Assembly: GCF_014333445.1 (NCBI RefSeq)
Contig: NZ_JACRYU010000016.1
Location: 248,001-312,000 of the forward strand
From: Terrisporobacter mayombei
Lineage (GTDB): Bacteria > Bacillota > Clostridia > Peptostreptococcales > Peptostreptococcaceae
Length of the DNA: 64,000 bases
Direction of reading: 5' to 3'
Notes under the pieces: generated by a model
Database searches by the model: none
What the model saw: the letters and a program-made list of their open reading frames with translations, nothing else
Told to the model about the DNA's origin: nothing
In this document: piece after piece, positions 36,557 to 45,840 of the stretch
Numbering within the stretch: position 1 is the first letter of the stretch
Layout of the letters: each line of letters begins with the position of its first letter
Translations under genes and position numbers: made by a program

Positions 36557-37165
36557 ATGTTAACTTATTTAATTATAATTATAATTGCCTATTTACTTGG
36601 TAATATATCAACTTCTTATATAGTAGCTAAAAAACTTGCTGGAGTTGATATAAGAACTCAAGGTTCTGGTAATGCTGGCTCTACAAATGTTTTAAGAACA
36701 CTTGGCAAAAAAGCAGGCGCATTTACTTTTGCGGGTGATGTCTTAAAAGGTTTTATAGCGGTATGGATGGCTAAAATAATTGCATATGTATTACATATTG
36801 ATGTTACTATATGTGCTTACTTAGCTGTAGTAGCTGTAGTACTTGGACATAACTACCCTGTTTTTCTTGGATTTAAAGGGGGCAAAGGAGTAGCAACTTC
36901 TTTAGGTTCTATGCTTGCTATGAATCCAGTAACAGCATTAACTTGTTTAGGTTTTTTTATTATAATAGTGGCATTAACTAAATATGTATCTTTAGGCTCA
37001 ATACTTGGTATTGGATTATCACCAATTTTAATGATAATAAACCATAATCTAAAAGGAGTATGGGTAACCTTATTTTTAACAATATCAGTTGCTTATACTC
37101 ATAAAGAAAATATTAAAAGGCTTTTAAATGGTACTGAAAGAAAAATTGGAGAAAAGAAAAACTAA
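36557..37165 (+). CDS. plsY: Glycerol-3-phosphate acyltransferase PlsY
   Basis: The 202-aa membrane enzyme uses acyl-phosphate to acylate glycerol-3-phosphate, starting phospholipid synthesis. The three PlsY motifs are present: GSGNAGSTNVLRTLGKKAG, GHNYPVFLGFKGGKGVATS and the C-terminal NHNLKG region. Five spans are visible. GpsA, which makes its substrate, is encoded next. GGGGG precedes the ATG. Confidence 0.96.
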   Translation: MLTYLIIIIIAYLLGNISTSYIVAKKLAGVDIRTQGSGNAGSTNVLRTLGKKAGAFTFAGDVLKGFIAVWMAKIIAYVLHIDVTICAYLAVVAVVLGHNYPVFLGFKGGKGVATSLGSMLAMNPVTALTCLGFFIIIVALTKYVSLGSILGIGLSPILMIINHNLKGVWVTLFLTISVAYTHKENIKRLLNGTERKIGEKKN

Positions 37166-37189
37166 ATTACTATATTAGGTGGTGTTTTT

Positions 37190-38215
37190 ATGGAAAAAAT
37201 GTGTGTTATAGGTGCTGGAAGTTGGGGGAGTGCACTTGCACTTAGCCTTTATAAAAATGGGCACGATGTACATATGTGGACAAGGGATGTAGAGCAAGTT
37301 GAGGAAATCAATGATACCAGAGAGAATAGTAAATTCTTACCAGGAATAATTTTCCCAGATGATTTAATTGTATCTAATCACTTAGAAGAAGTAATTAAAA
37401 ATAGTAAAATAGTTGTACTTGCTGTACCATCTCAAGCTGTGAGAAGTGTATGTAGACAAATTAAGTCATTTATAAACAATAATCAGATAATAGTAGATGT
37501 TGCTAAAGGGCTTGAAAAAGGAACGGGACTTAGATTATCTGAAGTTGTTAAAGAAGAATTACCATATAATCCTTATGTAACTTTATCAGGGCCATCTCAT
37601 GCAGAAGAAGTATCTAAATTTATGCCAACAACACTAGTTGCAGCATGTGAAGATATAAAATATGCAGAAGAGGTTCAAGACGCATTTATGAGTCCATCTT
37701 TAAGGGTTTATACTAATCCTGATATAGTAGGAGTAGAACTTGGTGGTGCATTAAAAAATATAATTGCATTTGGTGCAGGAATGTGTGATGGTCTTGGATA
37801 TGGAGATAATACTAAAGCTGCACTTATGACAAGAGGTATAAGCGAAATCGGAAGACTTGGGGTAGCAATGGGAGCTAATGTTAATACATTTACAGGTCTT
37901 GCTGGGATTGGTGATTTAATTGTTACTTGTACAAGTATGCATAGTAGAAATCGAAGAGCAGGTATATTAATGGGACAAGGAAAAAGTCTTAAAGAAACAT
38001 TAGAGGAAGTACAAATGGTAGTAGAAGGAATAACAGCTACTGAAGTTGCATATAAAGTATCAAGAGAATTAAATATTGATATGCCTATTACAGAAGCTAT
38101 ATATTCAGTTTTATATAAAGGTGCTAATCCTAATGAAGCAGTATTAGAACTTATGACAAGATCTAAAAAACATGAGATGGAAGAGACGGTTAATAACGGA
38201 TTATTCCAAAACTGA
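37190..38215 (+). CDS. gpsA: NAD(P)-dependent glycerol-3-phosphate dehydrogenase GpsA
   Basis: The 341-aa enzyme reduces dihydroxyacetone phosphate to glycerol-3-phosphate for PlsY. It shows the dinucleotide motif GAGSWGSALA, VDVAKGLEKGTG, LSGPSHAEE, the catalytic lysine region GGALKNIIAFGAG and GYGDNTKAALMTRG. The length is standard. It follows plsY by 24 bases; between its stop and spoIVA lies a long hairpin. Confidence 0.97.
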   Translation: MEKMCVIGAGSWGSALALSLYKNGHDVHMWTRDVEQVEEINDTRENSKFLPGIIFPDDLIVSNHLEEVIKNSKIVVLAVPSQAVRSVCRQIKSFINNNQIIVDVAKGLEKGTGLRLSEVVKEELPYNPYVTLSGPSHAEEVSKFMPTTLVAACEDIKYAEEVQDAFMSPSLRVYTNPDIVGVELGGALKNIIAFGAGMCDGLGYGDNTKAALMTRGISEIGRLGVAMGANVNTFTGLAGIGDLIVTCTSMHSRNRRAGILMGQGKSLKETLEEVQMVVEGITATEVAYKVSRELNIDMPITEAIYSVLYKGANPNEAVLELMTRSKKHEMEETVNNGLFQN

Positions 38216-38252
38216 TTTTTATTTAATAAGGACAAATATATATGAATAAAAG

Positions 38253-38301
38253 ATTCCCTCCTGAAATATAATTAATTAAGAAATTATATGCAGGAGGGAA
38301 T
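38253..38301 (+). promoter_or_regulatory. Hairpin burying the spoIVA ribosome binding site
   Basis: ATTCCCTCCTG (38253-38263) pairs perfectly with CAGGAGGGAAT (38291-38301), and inside it ATATAATT pairs with AATTATAT: 19 bp with a small internal loop. The right arm contains the Shine-Dalgarno AGGAGGG, 7 bases before the spoIVA ATG. No T run follows, so it is not a terminator. Confidence 0.75.
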
Positions 38302-38305
38302 TATT

Positions 38306-39778
38306 ATGAACAATATATATGAAGACATTGCAAAAAGAACTCAAGGCGACATATATATAGGGGTTGTTGGGCCTGTAAGAACAGGAAAGTCAACTTTTAT
38401 AAGACGATTTATGGAAACTCTTGTGTTGCCTAATATAGAAAATGACTTCAAAAGAGAAAGAACAAAAGATGAGATACCTCAAAGTGGTTCTGGTAAAACC
38501 ATAATGACAGTAGAGCCTAAATTTGTTCCGGCTGATGGCGTTGAAATAAAAATTAAAGATACTGTATCTCTAAAAGTTAGAATGGTAGACTGCGTAGGAT
38601 ACATAGTTGATGGAGCACTAGGTCATGAAGAAGATGGAAAACAAAGGCTAGTATCTACACCATGGTCAAAAGAAGCTATGAGTTTTGAAAAGGCGGCAGA
38701 AATAGGAACTAAAAAAGTTATAAAGGATCATTCAACAATAGGAATTGTTATTATAACAGATGGTTCTGTCACAGGTATAGATAGAAGTAATTATGTAATA
38801 CCAGAAGAAAGAGTAATAAGAGAATTGAAAACTTTGAAGAAACCATTTGCTGTTGTTTTGAATACAAAACATCCAAAGAGTGAAGATACAAAATATCTAA
38901 GAAAAGACTTAGAAGAAAAATATCAAGTTCCAGTAATACCTATTGATGTTGATAAAATGGATGAAAATGATATTGAAGAAGTAATGGAAACTGTATTATA
39001 TGATTTTCCTCTAGCTGAAATAAGAATAAATTTACCAGATTGGGTTGAAGGTTTAGCTAATAATCACTGGATTAAGACAAATATCATAAATACTCTAAAA
39101 GAAGGTATAGCCTCTATTAATAAAATTAGAGATATTAATGATGTTATCGAAGGATTTAATAACCTGCCATTTTTAGAAGAATGTGAAGTAGATGATGTCA
39201 GCCTAGGAGAAGGCATTATTAATATTGATTTATGTACAAAACAAGAGTTATTCTATGAAATATTAGAAGAACAAAGTGGATTTAAGATTGAAGGAGATTG
39301 TCAATTACTTAATTTACTTACTAAATTATCTAGAATTAAAAATGAATATGATAAGGTAGAAAGTGCTCTATATGATGCTAGAACCTTAGGTTATGGAGTA
39401 GTATCACCATCATTGGATGAACTTACTTTAGAACAACCAGAGAAGTTTAAGCAAGGAAAACAATATGGAATTAAGTTAAAAGCTAATGCACCTTCTCTTC
39501 ATATAATAAAAGCTGATGTATCAACGGAAGTATTTCCAATAATGGGTAATCAGAATCAAGGAGACGAAATGATTCAAACTCTTCTTGAAGAATTTGAAAA
39601 TAATCCAGATGCTCTTATGGAGCAAAATATGTTTGGTAAATCCCTAAATGATTTAGTAAAAGAACAATTACAAAGTAAATTATATACTATGCCTGAAGAG
39701 ATTAGATGCAAAATACAAAAGACTCTTCAAAAGATTATAAATGAAGGAAGTATGAATATAATAACAATTTTATTATAA
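38306..39778 (+). CDS. spoIVA: Spore coat assembly ATPase SpoIVA
   Basis: The 490-aa protein (B. subtilis: 492) polymerises on the forespore surface using ATP and forms the coat base. The Walker A is GPVRTGKST; VDCVGYIVDGALGHEEDG and NTKHPKSEDT are typical, and the C-terminal part ends with ITILL. The start is ATG 38306, 7 bases after AGGAGGG; an in-frame ATG at 38288 would lie before that site and inside the hairpin. Expression is expected from sigma-E, but I could not define the promoter. Confidence 0.96.
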   Translation: MNNIYEDIAKRTQGDIYIGVVGPVRTGKSTFIRRFMETLVLPNIENDFKRERTKDEIPQSGSGKTIMTVEPKFVPADGVEIKIKDTVSLKVRMVDCVGYIVDGALGHEEDGKQRLVSTPWSKEAMSFEKAAEIGTKKVIKDHSTIGIVIITDGSVTGIDRSNYVIPEERVIRELKTLKKPFAVVLNTKHPKSEDTKYLRKDLEEKYQVPVIPIDVDKMDENDIEEVMETVLYDFPLAEIRINLPDWVEGLANNHWIKTNIINTLKEGIASINKIRDINDVIEGFNNLPFLEECEVDDVSLGEGIINIDLCTKQELFYEILEEQSGFKIEGDCQLLNLLTKLSRIKNEYDKVESALYDARTLGYGVVSPSLDELTLEQPEKFKQGKQYGIKLKANAPSLHIIKADVSTEVFPIMGNQNQGDEMIQTLLEEFENNPDALMEQNMFGKSLNDLVKEQLQSKLYTMPEEIRCKIQKTLQKIINEGSMNIITILL

Positions 39779-39825
39779 AAAATAAATTTTAAAAAGAAAT
39801 AGTTTATTTATTATTTGTAGATTAA

Positions 39826-39957
39826 AAATTTAAAGAAGTTGTTTCATCTTTCAATGGTTTCTGTACGGCATTATCTCGACGTATAGGAATTGGTAACATA
39901 ACCAGCGTTGCCACAACTATAGCTTTGGGAGCTAAATGCGGAGTTTATTCTAATTAA
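39826..39957 (+). pseudogene. Fragment of an AGCS sodium:alanine symporter
   Basis: One frame between two stops reads FKEVVSSFNGFCTALSRRIG followed by IGNITSVATTIALGAK. This matches the conserved AGCS (AlsT/DagA) block of the type SSFKALxxALSGRIGTGNI-GVATAIAIGG. Only about 43 residues of a normally 450-aa protein remain, with no start or neighbours. It is a remnant of a deleted gene, not a functional transporter. Confidence 0.65.
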
Positions 39958-40079
39958 AGCTGGTAAAAATAGTTAAGATATTACTTTTGGCCAAGTTGCA
40001 CTTGAAATAAAAGTTATAGATTTCTGAGAAGCTTTAAATAAATCAAAAGTTGGATAGTTATATTAAATTTATAGATATA

Positions 40080-40112
40080 AAAATGGTTCTTGTTTTTTCA
40101 AGAGCCATTTTT
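40080..40112 (+). terminator. Terminator left after the symporter remnant
   Basis: A 13-bp stem (with one G-U pair) around a 6-T loop, followed by Ts. It may be the original terminator of the lost gene and now serves spoIVA. Confidence 0.75.
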
Positions 40113-40227
40113 AATATTCTTTTTATAAAATTGTAGAATAGTATGTGAAATTTTTAATATTATTGGTTATAATCATATATATGATAATTTTATAGTATAA
40201 GAATTCATTATATAGTTTTCAAATTAT

Positions 40228-40256
40228 TTGACAAGATTATGCTTAATGCTTAAAAT
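40228..40256 (+). promoter_or_regulatory. Sigma-A promoter of serS
   Basis: TTGACA, 17 bases, TAAAAT; about 94 bases before the start codon. Confidence 0.7.
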
Positions 40257-40349
40257 ATAGTTAAAATGGATTGATTATACTTTATTTTTTTATATTTCTT
40301 AGAGAATATACATAATTCAATTTGTAGACAAAATGTAGGAGGAAAGAAA

Positions 40350-41627
40350 ATGTTAGATATCAAAAGGATAAGGGAAAACCTAGAAGATATTAAAAAAGCT
40401 ATGGATAGAAGGGGAGAAAAAGAATTCGATCTTGATGCTGTAGTTGAATTAGATGATCAAAGAAGGGAATTATTAAAAGAGGTTGAGGCTTTAAAAAGCG
40501 AAATGAACGTTGAACAAAAGAAAATACCTCAATTAATGAAGGAAGGAAAAAAAGACGAAGCAGAAGCTGAAAAAGTTAAACTTAAGGATCTTTCTGAAAG
40601 AATAAAGGGGTTAGATGAAAAAGTAAAAAATGTTCAAGATGAATTACAATATAGATTACTTAGAATACCGAATGTTCCAAATGAAAATGTTCCTCAAGGA
40701 GATACTGATGAAGATAATATAGAAATCAGAAAATGGGGAGAGCCAAGAACATTTGATTTTGAATTCAAGCCTCACTGGGATTTAGGAACTGATTTAGGAA
40801 TATTAGATTTTGAAACTGCTGCTAAAATAACAGGTTCAAGATTTACTTTATACAGAGGTTTAGGTGCTAGATTAGAAAGATCTATAATGAACTTCTTCTT
40901 AAATGAAAATACAACTGTTCAAGGATATACAGAAATGATACCGCCATTTATGGCTAATAGTAATTCATTCCTTGGAACTGGTCAATTACCTAAATTTGCT
41001 GAAGATATGTTCAAAGTAGAAGATACTGGTTACTACTTAATACCAACTTCAGAAGTACCTTTAACAAATATAGTAGCAAACGAAATATTACCGTTTGAAC
41101 AATTACCTTTAAACTTTACTGCATATACTCCATGCTTTAGATCAGAAGCAGGTTCTGCTGGTAGAGATACTAGAGGTTTAGTAAGACAACATCAATTTAA
41201 TAAAGTTGAAATGGTTAAAATATGTGCACCAGAAGAATCTTACAATGAATTAGAAAAATTAACTGCTAATGCAGAACATTTATTACAAGTATTAGGTCTT
41301 CCTTATAGAGTTGTTAGAATATGTACTGGTGATTTAGGATTTACAGCTGCATATAAATATGACTTAGAAGTATGGATGCCAAGTTACAATAGATATGTTG
41401 AAATATCTTCTTGCTCAAACTGTGAAGATTTCCAAGCTAGAAGAGCTGGTATAAGATTTAAAAGAGACAAAAATTCTAAAGCTGAATACTGTCATACATT
41501 AAATGGATCAGGTCTTGCTGTAGGTAGAACTTTTGCAGCTATACTTGAAAACTATCAACAAGCTGATGGTTCTATAGTAGTTCCAGAAGTATTAAGACCA
41601 TACATGGGTGTAGATGTTATAAAATAA
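40350..41627 (+). CDS. serS: Seryl-tRNA synthetase
   Basis: The 425-aa class II synthetase has the N-terminal coiled-coil arm that grips the tRNA-Ser long arm (about 25-105), then class II motif 2 ([16 protein letters not shown]) and motif 3 ([18 protein letters not shown]). The length is standard. GGAGGAAAG precedes the ATG. It is monocistronic, with its own promoter and a strong terminator. Confidence 0.98.
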   Translation: MLDIKRIRENLEDIKKAMDRRGEKEFDLDAVVELDDQRRELLKEVEALKSEMNVEQKKIPQLMKEGKKDEAEAEKVKLKDLSERIKGLDEKVKNVQDELQYRLLRIPNVPNENVPQGDTDEDNIEIRKWGEPRTFDFEFKPHWDLGTDLGILDFETAAKITGSRFTLYRGLGARLERSIMNFFLNENTTVQGYTEMIPPFMANSNSFLGTGQLPKFAEDMFKVEDTGYYLIPTSEVPLTNIVANEILPFEQLPLNFTAYTPCFRSEAGSAGRDTRGLVRQHQFNKVEMVKICAPEESYNELEKLTANAEHLLQVLGLPYRVVRICTGDLGFTAAYKYDLEVWMPSYNRYVEISSCSNCEDFQARRAGIRFKRDKNSKAEYCHTLNGSGLAVGRTFAAILENYQQADGSIVVPEVLRPYMGVDVIK

Positions 41628-41644
41628 TTTTATATTTTACATAC

Positions 41645-41674
41645 AAAAAAGAGAGATTTTAATCTCTCTTTTTT
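41645..41674. terminator. Terminator of serS
   Basis: Perfect 14-bp arms (41645-41658, 41661-41674) with flanking A and T runs. Confidence 0.9.
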
Positions 41675-41738
41675 ATTACAAGAAAATTTTGAGCAGGATT
41701 ATTGCCTAAAATGATTCCCCAATACATTGCTCAAAGGC

Positions 41739-41787
41739 ATATTGACGCCGATATGAAGCGGCTTAAGCGAAGCAAATTTTTTATTAT
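41739..41787 (+). repeat. Dispersed degenerate repeat, copy 3
   Basis: Core ATATGAAGCGGCTTAAGCGA followed by AGCAAATTTTTTATT. Upstream, TTTGAGCA (41688-41695) and TGCTCAAA (41728-41735) form an inverted repeat that may be part of the element. Confidence 0.55.
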
Positions 41788-41825
41788 GAATATTATTATT
41801 AAGTTTATAAATTAGTTAAAATCTA

Positions 41826-42134
41826 TTATTTACATTTAAAAGTCTCACAAGAAGAAAAATTTGAATTTATATGAACATTATCAGCTAAACAAGATTTACT
41901 TTTATTATAAATACAATTAAAAGCTTCACATATTATATCATCTGGATCAGTCTTGTTACCACAGGCAATTGCGCTTGTAAAAAGTCCTACACTGTCATCA
42001 AAGAAAGATGAACAAGTAGTTTCTGATGTGGTCATAGCAGAGCTTCCTCTTACATTAATATATCCAGCATTACAATCACCATCATAATTATGTGCGCAGC
42101 CTCTTGCTGAGCAAGTTAATTTTCTATTAGACAT
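41826..42134 (-). CDS. Protein with two DUF1540 cysteine motifs
   Basis: The protein (102 aa from this start) has two cysteine-rich DUF1540 units: LTCSARGCAHNYDGDCNAGY with TTCSSF, and ICEAFNCIYNKSKSC with SSCETFKC. Eleven cysteines suggest metal binding. DUF1540 proteins are common in spore-forming clostridia but have no proven role. The start is the ATG at 42134, 7 bases after AGGAGG on its strand; an in-frame ATG at 42161 would include the ribosome site in the coding region. It is a lone gene convergent with serS. Confidence 0.85.
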   Translation of the reverse strand: MSNRKLTCSARGCAHNYDGDCNAGYINVRGSSAMTTSETTCSSFFDDSVGLFTSAIACGNKTDPDDIICEAFNCIYNKSKSCLADNVHINSNFSSCETFKCK

Positions 42135-42466
42135 ATTACTTCCTCCTAGATATTTCTTCATTTAAATATTGTTATCTAAATATTAAAAAATATGCATGAT
42201 TAATATTAATTTCAGATTTATACATAAAATGATTTATAAATAATATTGTATTAGCATAAAGTATGTTAAGGGGTTACTGAAATTGATAATATGATATAAA
42301 AATCGGCAGAAATTAATAATATAAAGTTAGTATTTTAAAGAAAAATAGAAAAAAATGTTTATAAGAAACAAATTAAAATATGAGTATATCACTTATACTA
42401 AGAAGGATTTAAGCTAGTATTTAAAGAAAATATATAATTAATTATTTTTGATTTTGGGGTGATATA
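42135..42466. other. Divergent intergenic region before the HlyD-like gene
   Basis: AT-rich, 332 bases between two divergent genes. It must contain both promoters, but I cannot define either with confidence and see no RNA motif. Confidence 0.45.
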
Positions 42467-43534
42467 TTGAAAAAAATAAAGTATACTAGAGTTTTTATTT
42501 TAGGTATTTTTATATATATCTTATTTAAAGCAATTATGATTCTGATGGGTTCAAATACATCAAATTTATTATTGGAAAATGATGTATATACATTAAAGAA
42601 AAATGTTAAAGCTCTAGTAATAAGAGATGAATATTTAGTGAAAAGTGATACTGATGGGACTTTATCTTTATCTGTATCAGAAAATGAAAAAATACATAAG
42701 TCTCAAGAGTTAGCTATTATATACAATAACAAGATAAATGAGAGTATAAATAAAGAGATTCAAACTTTGAAAGATGATATTAAAGCAATAGAAAAAGAAA
42801 ATAATTCATTGAAAAAAGGAATTTTATATTCTAAAAAAGAGCAATTAAAAATTTTACAAGGCAAAGTAAAATCAAATACAACCAGTTATTATGCTGAAAG
42901 TTCAGGGGTATTATCCTTGAAATATGATGAATATGAAGATGTATACACATATGATTCTTTAGAAAATATAACTAAAGAAGATATAGAAAATACAAAAAAT
43001 AATTTTAAAAAATCAAAAGGTGATAATGGACAAGTTGAAGAAGGGGATGTTATCTTCAGAGTTATAAATACTAATGAAATATATATAGTATTTGTAAATA
43101 ATGATGAGAAGTTGTTTAATGAAGGTGATAGTGTTAAAATTGAAATGAATAAGGAAAAAATAAATGGAGAAATATATAGAGTTTATAAAAAAGATGATTA
43201 TTTTATTACAATAATTAAAATTACACAACAAAATATTGGAATTTTTGATACAAGGAATCAAGAATTTGATATAATATATAGACAAATGGAAGCTTTAAGG
43301 ATACCAAAAGACTCTATAGTGAAACAACATAAAAAAAGAGGCGTTTATGTAATAAATGAAGAAACAAAAAAGCCTGAGTTTACAGAAATAAAAGGAAATT
43401 ACTACGAAGACGATGATTATATATACATAGATTTTAGAGAAAATAAAATAAATGGTATAGATACTGTAGATTTGTATGATAGAATTATTTTAAAGCCTAA
43501 CTTTATAAATAGAAGTATTAAAATAGTTAATTAG
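42467..43534 (+). CDS. HlyD-like membrane-anchored protein of the division cluster
   Basis: The 355-aa protein has one N-terminal span (about 9-28), a barrel-like segment, a coiled coil (about 90-125), and further beta-rich segments typical of HlyD-family membrane-fusion adaptors. No transporter partner is beside it. In related clostridia a gene of this type precedes yggS-sepF-ylmG-ylmH-divIVA, so a role around the division site is a guess from context. The start is TTG 42467, 5 bases after GGGGTGA. Base composition is very AT-rich but like its neighbours. Confidence 0.7.
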   Translation: MKKIKYTRVFILGIFIYILFKAIMILMGSNTSNLLLENDVYTLKKNVKALVIRDEYLVKSDTDGTLSLSVSENEKIHKSQELAIIYNNKINESINKEIQTLKDDIKAIEKENNSLKKGILYSKKEQLKILQGKVKSNTTSYYAESSGVLSLKYDEYEDVYTYDSLENITKEDIENTKNNFKKSKGDNGQVEEGDVIFRVINTNEIYIVFVNNDEKLFNEGDSVKIEMNKEKINGEIYRVYKKDDYFITIIKITQQNIGIFDTRNQEFDIIYRQMEALRIPKDSIVKQHKKRGVYVINEETKKPEFTEIKGNYYEDDDYIYIDFRENKINGIDTVDLYDRIILKPNFINRSIKIVN

Positions 43535-43560
43535 TATAATTAAATAAGAAGGTGGTAATT

Positions 43561-44253
43561 ATGTCAATTAAAGAAAATATAATGTCTATTAAAAAAGAAA
43601 TTAATGATATAAAAGAAAAATGCAATAGACAAGATGAAGTTAATTTAATGGCAGTTACTAAAACTGTAGATGTAGATAAAGTTTTAGAAGCTATTGATGC
43701 AGGGATTACAGATATAGGTGAAAATAAACCTCAAGAGCTAGCGAGAAAATATGATGCCATAGGAGATAAAGTAAGATATCACCTAATAGGAACACTTCAA
43801 ACAAATAAAGTAAAGTACATAATAGATAAAGCATATATGATTCATTCATTAGATAGAATTTCATTATGCGAAGAAATTCAAAAAAGAGCTGAAAAAATAG
43901 ATAAAGTTATTAACTGTTTAGTTCAAGTTAATATTTCTAAAGAAGAAAGTAAGCATGGTCTAGATAGAGAAGAAGTTATTGATTTTGTGAGAGAAGTTTC
44001 TGAAAAATATAATAATATAAGAATTAAGGGCTTAATGACAATGGCTCCATTTATAGAAGATAAAGAGCAAATAAGAAAAGTTTTTAAAGGTCTTAAAGAT
44101 TTATCTTTAGAAATTAAAGACTTAGAATTAGCAAATGTAGATATGGACACTTTATCAATGGGAATGAGTCATGATTATGTAATTGCTATAGAAGAAGGAG
44201 CAACTATAGTAAGGGTTGGTACTTCTATTTTTGGGCCAAGAAATTATAACTAG
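43561..44253 (+). CDS. YggS/PLPBP pyridoxal phosphate homeostasis protein
   Basis: The 230-aa PLP-binding protein is a single-domain alanine-racemase-like barrel without racemase activity that balances PLP and amino acid pools. The PLP lysine is in LMAVTKTVD; IGENKPQE, HLIGTLQTNKVK, VQVNISKEESKHG and LSMGMSHDY are family motifs. ATG 43561 follows AAGGTGG; a GTG nine bases upstream overlaps that site. It opens the sepF group. Confidence 0.93.
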   Translation: MSIKENIMSIKKEINDIKEKCNRQDEVNLMAVTKTVDVDKVLEAIDAGITDIGENKPQELARKYDAIGDKVRYHLIGTLQTNKVKYIIDKAYMIHSLDRISLCEEIQKRAEKIDKVINCLVQVNISKEESKHGLDREEVIDFVREVSEKYNNIRIKGLMTMAPFIEDKEQIRKVFKGLKDLSLEIKDLELANVDMDTLSMGMSHDYVIAIEEGATIVRVGTSIFGPRNYN

Positions 44254-44278
44254 TAGAAAATATAGGGAGGAATATAAA

Positions 44279-44746
44279 ATGAGTGAAGGATTTATAAAAA
44301 AATTTAAGGATTGGATGTCTGTTGAAGAAGAATATGAGGATGATGACTTCGAAGGTGAAGAGTCTGTAGAAAACATGCAAGATGATTCAAAACTTGAGCC
44401 TGTGGCGGTGCCTTCTATAACAAAAGGTAGTAAAGTTGTAAATATACATACTAATAGTCAAATGAAAGTGGTTATTGTAGAGCCTAAAAAATATGATGAT
44501 GTTACTATAATAGCAGACCATTTAAAGCAAAGAAGAGCTGTAATTGTAAATTTAGAGAGCTTAGAAGAAGATCCAGAAACTAAAAAATCTATATACTACT
44601 TCATGAGTGGAGCAGTATATATCTTAGAAGGAAGTATGCAAAAGGTTTCTAAATCCATATTTATATTAGCACCAAATAATGTTGATATTGATGCGAATAT
44701 AAAAAAAGAATTAGAAAGTAAGGCATTTTTCCCTTGGCAAAAATAA
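44279..44746 (+). CDS. sepF: SepF, FtsZ membrane anchor
   Basis: The 155-aa protein has an N-terminal amphipathic membrane-binding helix (SEGFIKKFKDWM), an acidic linker, and the SepF core (VVIVEPKKYDDVTIIADHL, FMSGAVYILEGSMQKVSKSIFILAP in pieces). It tethers and bundles FtsZ. With no ftsA next to ftsZ, SepF is probably the principal anchor. ATG 44279 after GGGAGG is the start; an earlier in-frame opening within yggS lacks one. Confidence 0.95.
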   Translation: MSEGFIKKFKDWMSVEEEYEDDDFEGEESVENMQDDSKLEPVAVPSITKGSKVVNIHTNSQMKVVIVEPKKYDDVTIIADHLKQRRAVIVNLESLEEDPETKKSIYYFMSGAVYILEGSMQKVSKSIFILAPNNVDIDANIKKELESKAFFPWQK

Positions 44747-44766
44747 TAAAATAAAGGAGCAAGAGT

Positions 44767-45027
44767 ATGCAAATGATAGCTATAGTGCTTGTCAAATTTT
44801 TGGATATATTAACTTGGATTATATTAATACAATGTTTAATGTCTTGGTTTCCAGGAGCTAGATATTCAAAGATATATGAAATATTAAATACACTGACAGA
44901 ACCTATAATGTATCCAATCAGAGAATTGTTATTTAGATATATAGATATACCTATAGATTTTTCACCAATAATAGCATTTTTCTTAATTTCAATAGTTCAA
45001 AGGCTAATAATAAGCATTGCTTGGTAA
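44767..45027 (+). CDS. YggT/YlmG-family membrane protein
   Basis: The 86-aa protein has two membrane spans separated by a loop with MSWFPGARYSKIYEILNTLT and EPIMYPIREL, the YggT signature. The family sits in the sepF-ylm-divIVA cluster of Gram-positives and is linked to division or membrane organisation, without a defined mechanism. AAGGAGC precedes the ATG. Spacing to neighbours is short, so one operon. Confidence 0.9.
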   Translation: MQMIAIVLVKFLDILTWIILIQCLMSWFPGARYSKIYEILNTLTEPIMYPIRELLFRYIDIPIDFSPIIAFFLISIVQRLIISIAW

Positions 45028-45042
45028 GATAAGGTATAAAAA

Positions 45043-45828
45043 ATGGATAAATTAAAATTAACATCTTACATTAAAGATATAGAACTTAAGAATAATATGT
45101 TTAAAATTATCGATAAGGCAAATAGCTGTTTAAAAAATTATGATGTAAAATGTAGTGATTTTTTAAACCCATTTGAAGTACAAAATGCAATAGCTATTCT
45201 AAACTACAATGATGATTTAAAATATACTGTAGATGGTGGATACGAAGAAAGTGAAAGGAAAGTACTATTTATATATCCTTTTTATATGGAATATGAAGAT
45301 ATTGAAGAAAATTTAAGATTTATACAAATAGAAGGAAATTTTAAATTTAAATCTATAAATCATAAGGATTATTTAGGATCTTTATTAAATTTAGGTATAA
45401 AGAGAGAAAAAATTGGAGATATAATTATACACGAAAGCTTTTGTCAAGTAATTGTAAGTAATGATATTTGTGATTTTATAGTAATGAACTTAGAAAAAGT
45501 AGCTAGAAATAATGTGAAAATAAAAGAAATTTCTAGAGAAGAACTTGTATATAATCCTCCGAATTATAAAGAGATCTCATTTACCGTATCTTCTAGTAGA
45601 TTAGACTGTATAATAAGTGGATTATATAATATTTCTAGACAAGAAAGTGCTAAATTAATAAATGCTGAAAAAGTTCAAGTAAATTATGAAAAAATTACAT
45701 CTTGTTCTAAGGAAATAAAGTCAGGATGTATGATTTCTGTAAGAGGAAAGGGAAGATCTCAAATAATTGATATAGGTGATCTTACTAAAAAAGGTAAAAT
45801 AAAAGTTCTTGGAAGATTATTGGTATAG
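45043..45828 (+). CDS. ylmH: YlmH S4-domain RNA-binding protein
   Basis: The 261-aa protein has an N-terminal region with NPFEVQNAIAIL and YPFYME and a C-terminal S4 domain (about 180-250, SSSRLDCIISGLYNISRQES and VRGKGRSQI). YlmH homologues bind ribosomal RNA, and a ribosome rescue role has been proposed in B. subtilis. It lies between yggT and divIVA in the usual order. Confidence 0.9.
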   Translation: MDKLKLTSYIKDIELKNNMFKIIDKANSCLKNYDVKCSDFLNPFEVQNAIAILNYNDDLKYTVDGGYEESERKVLFIYPFYMEYEDIEENLRFIQIEGNFKFKSINHKDYLGSLLNLGIKREKIGDIIIHESFCQVIVSNDICDFIVMNLEKVARNNVKIKEISREELVYNPPNYKEISFTVSSSRLDCIISGLYNISRQESAKLINAEKVQVNYEKITSCSKEIKSGCMISVRGKGRSQIIDIGDLTKKGKIKVLGRLLV

Positions 45829-45840
45829 GAGGATAATAAT

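Larger units (their letters stand above)
39779..40349. other. Region between spoIVA and serS
   Basis: The 571 bases hold a decayed sodium:alanine symporter fragment (39826-39957), a further stop-broken stretch to about 40055 that I cannot identify, a terminator (40080-40112) and the serS promoter (40228-40256). There is no T-box motif, unlike ileS. Confidence 0.65.

Noticed and set aside
40117..40349. A T-box leader for serS
   Set aside because: I searched for the AGGGTGG..CGCG motif and a specifier stem and found neither; only an ordinary promoter is present.
44216..44278. Extended N-terminus of sepF starting inside yggS
   Set aside because: No ribosome site there; ATG 44279 after GGGAGG gives the conserved SepF amphipathic helix at the N-terminus.
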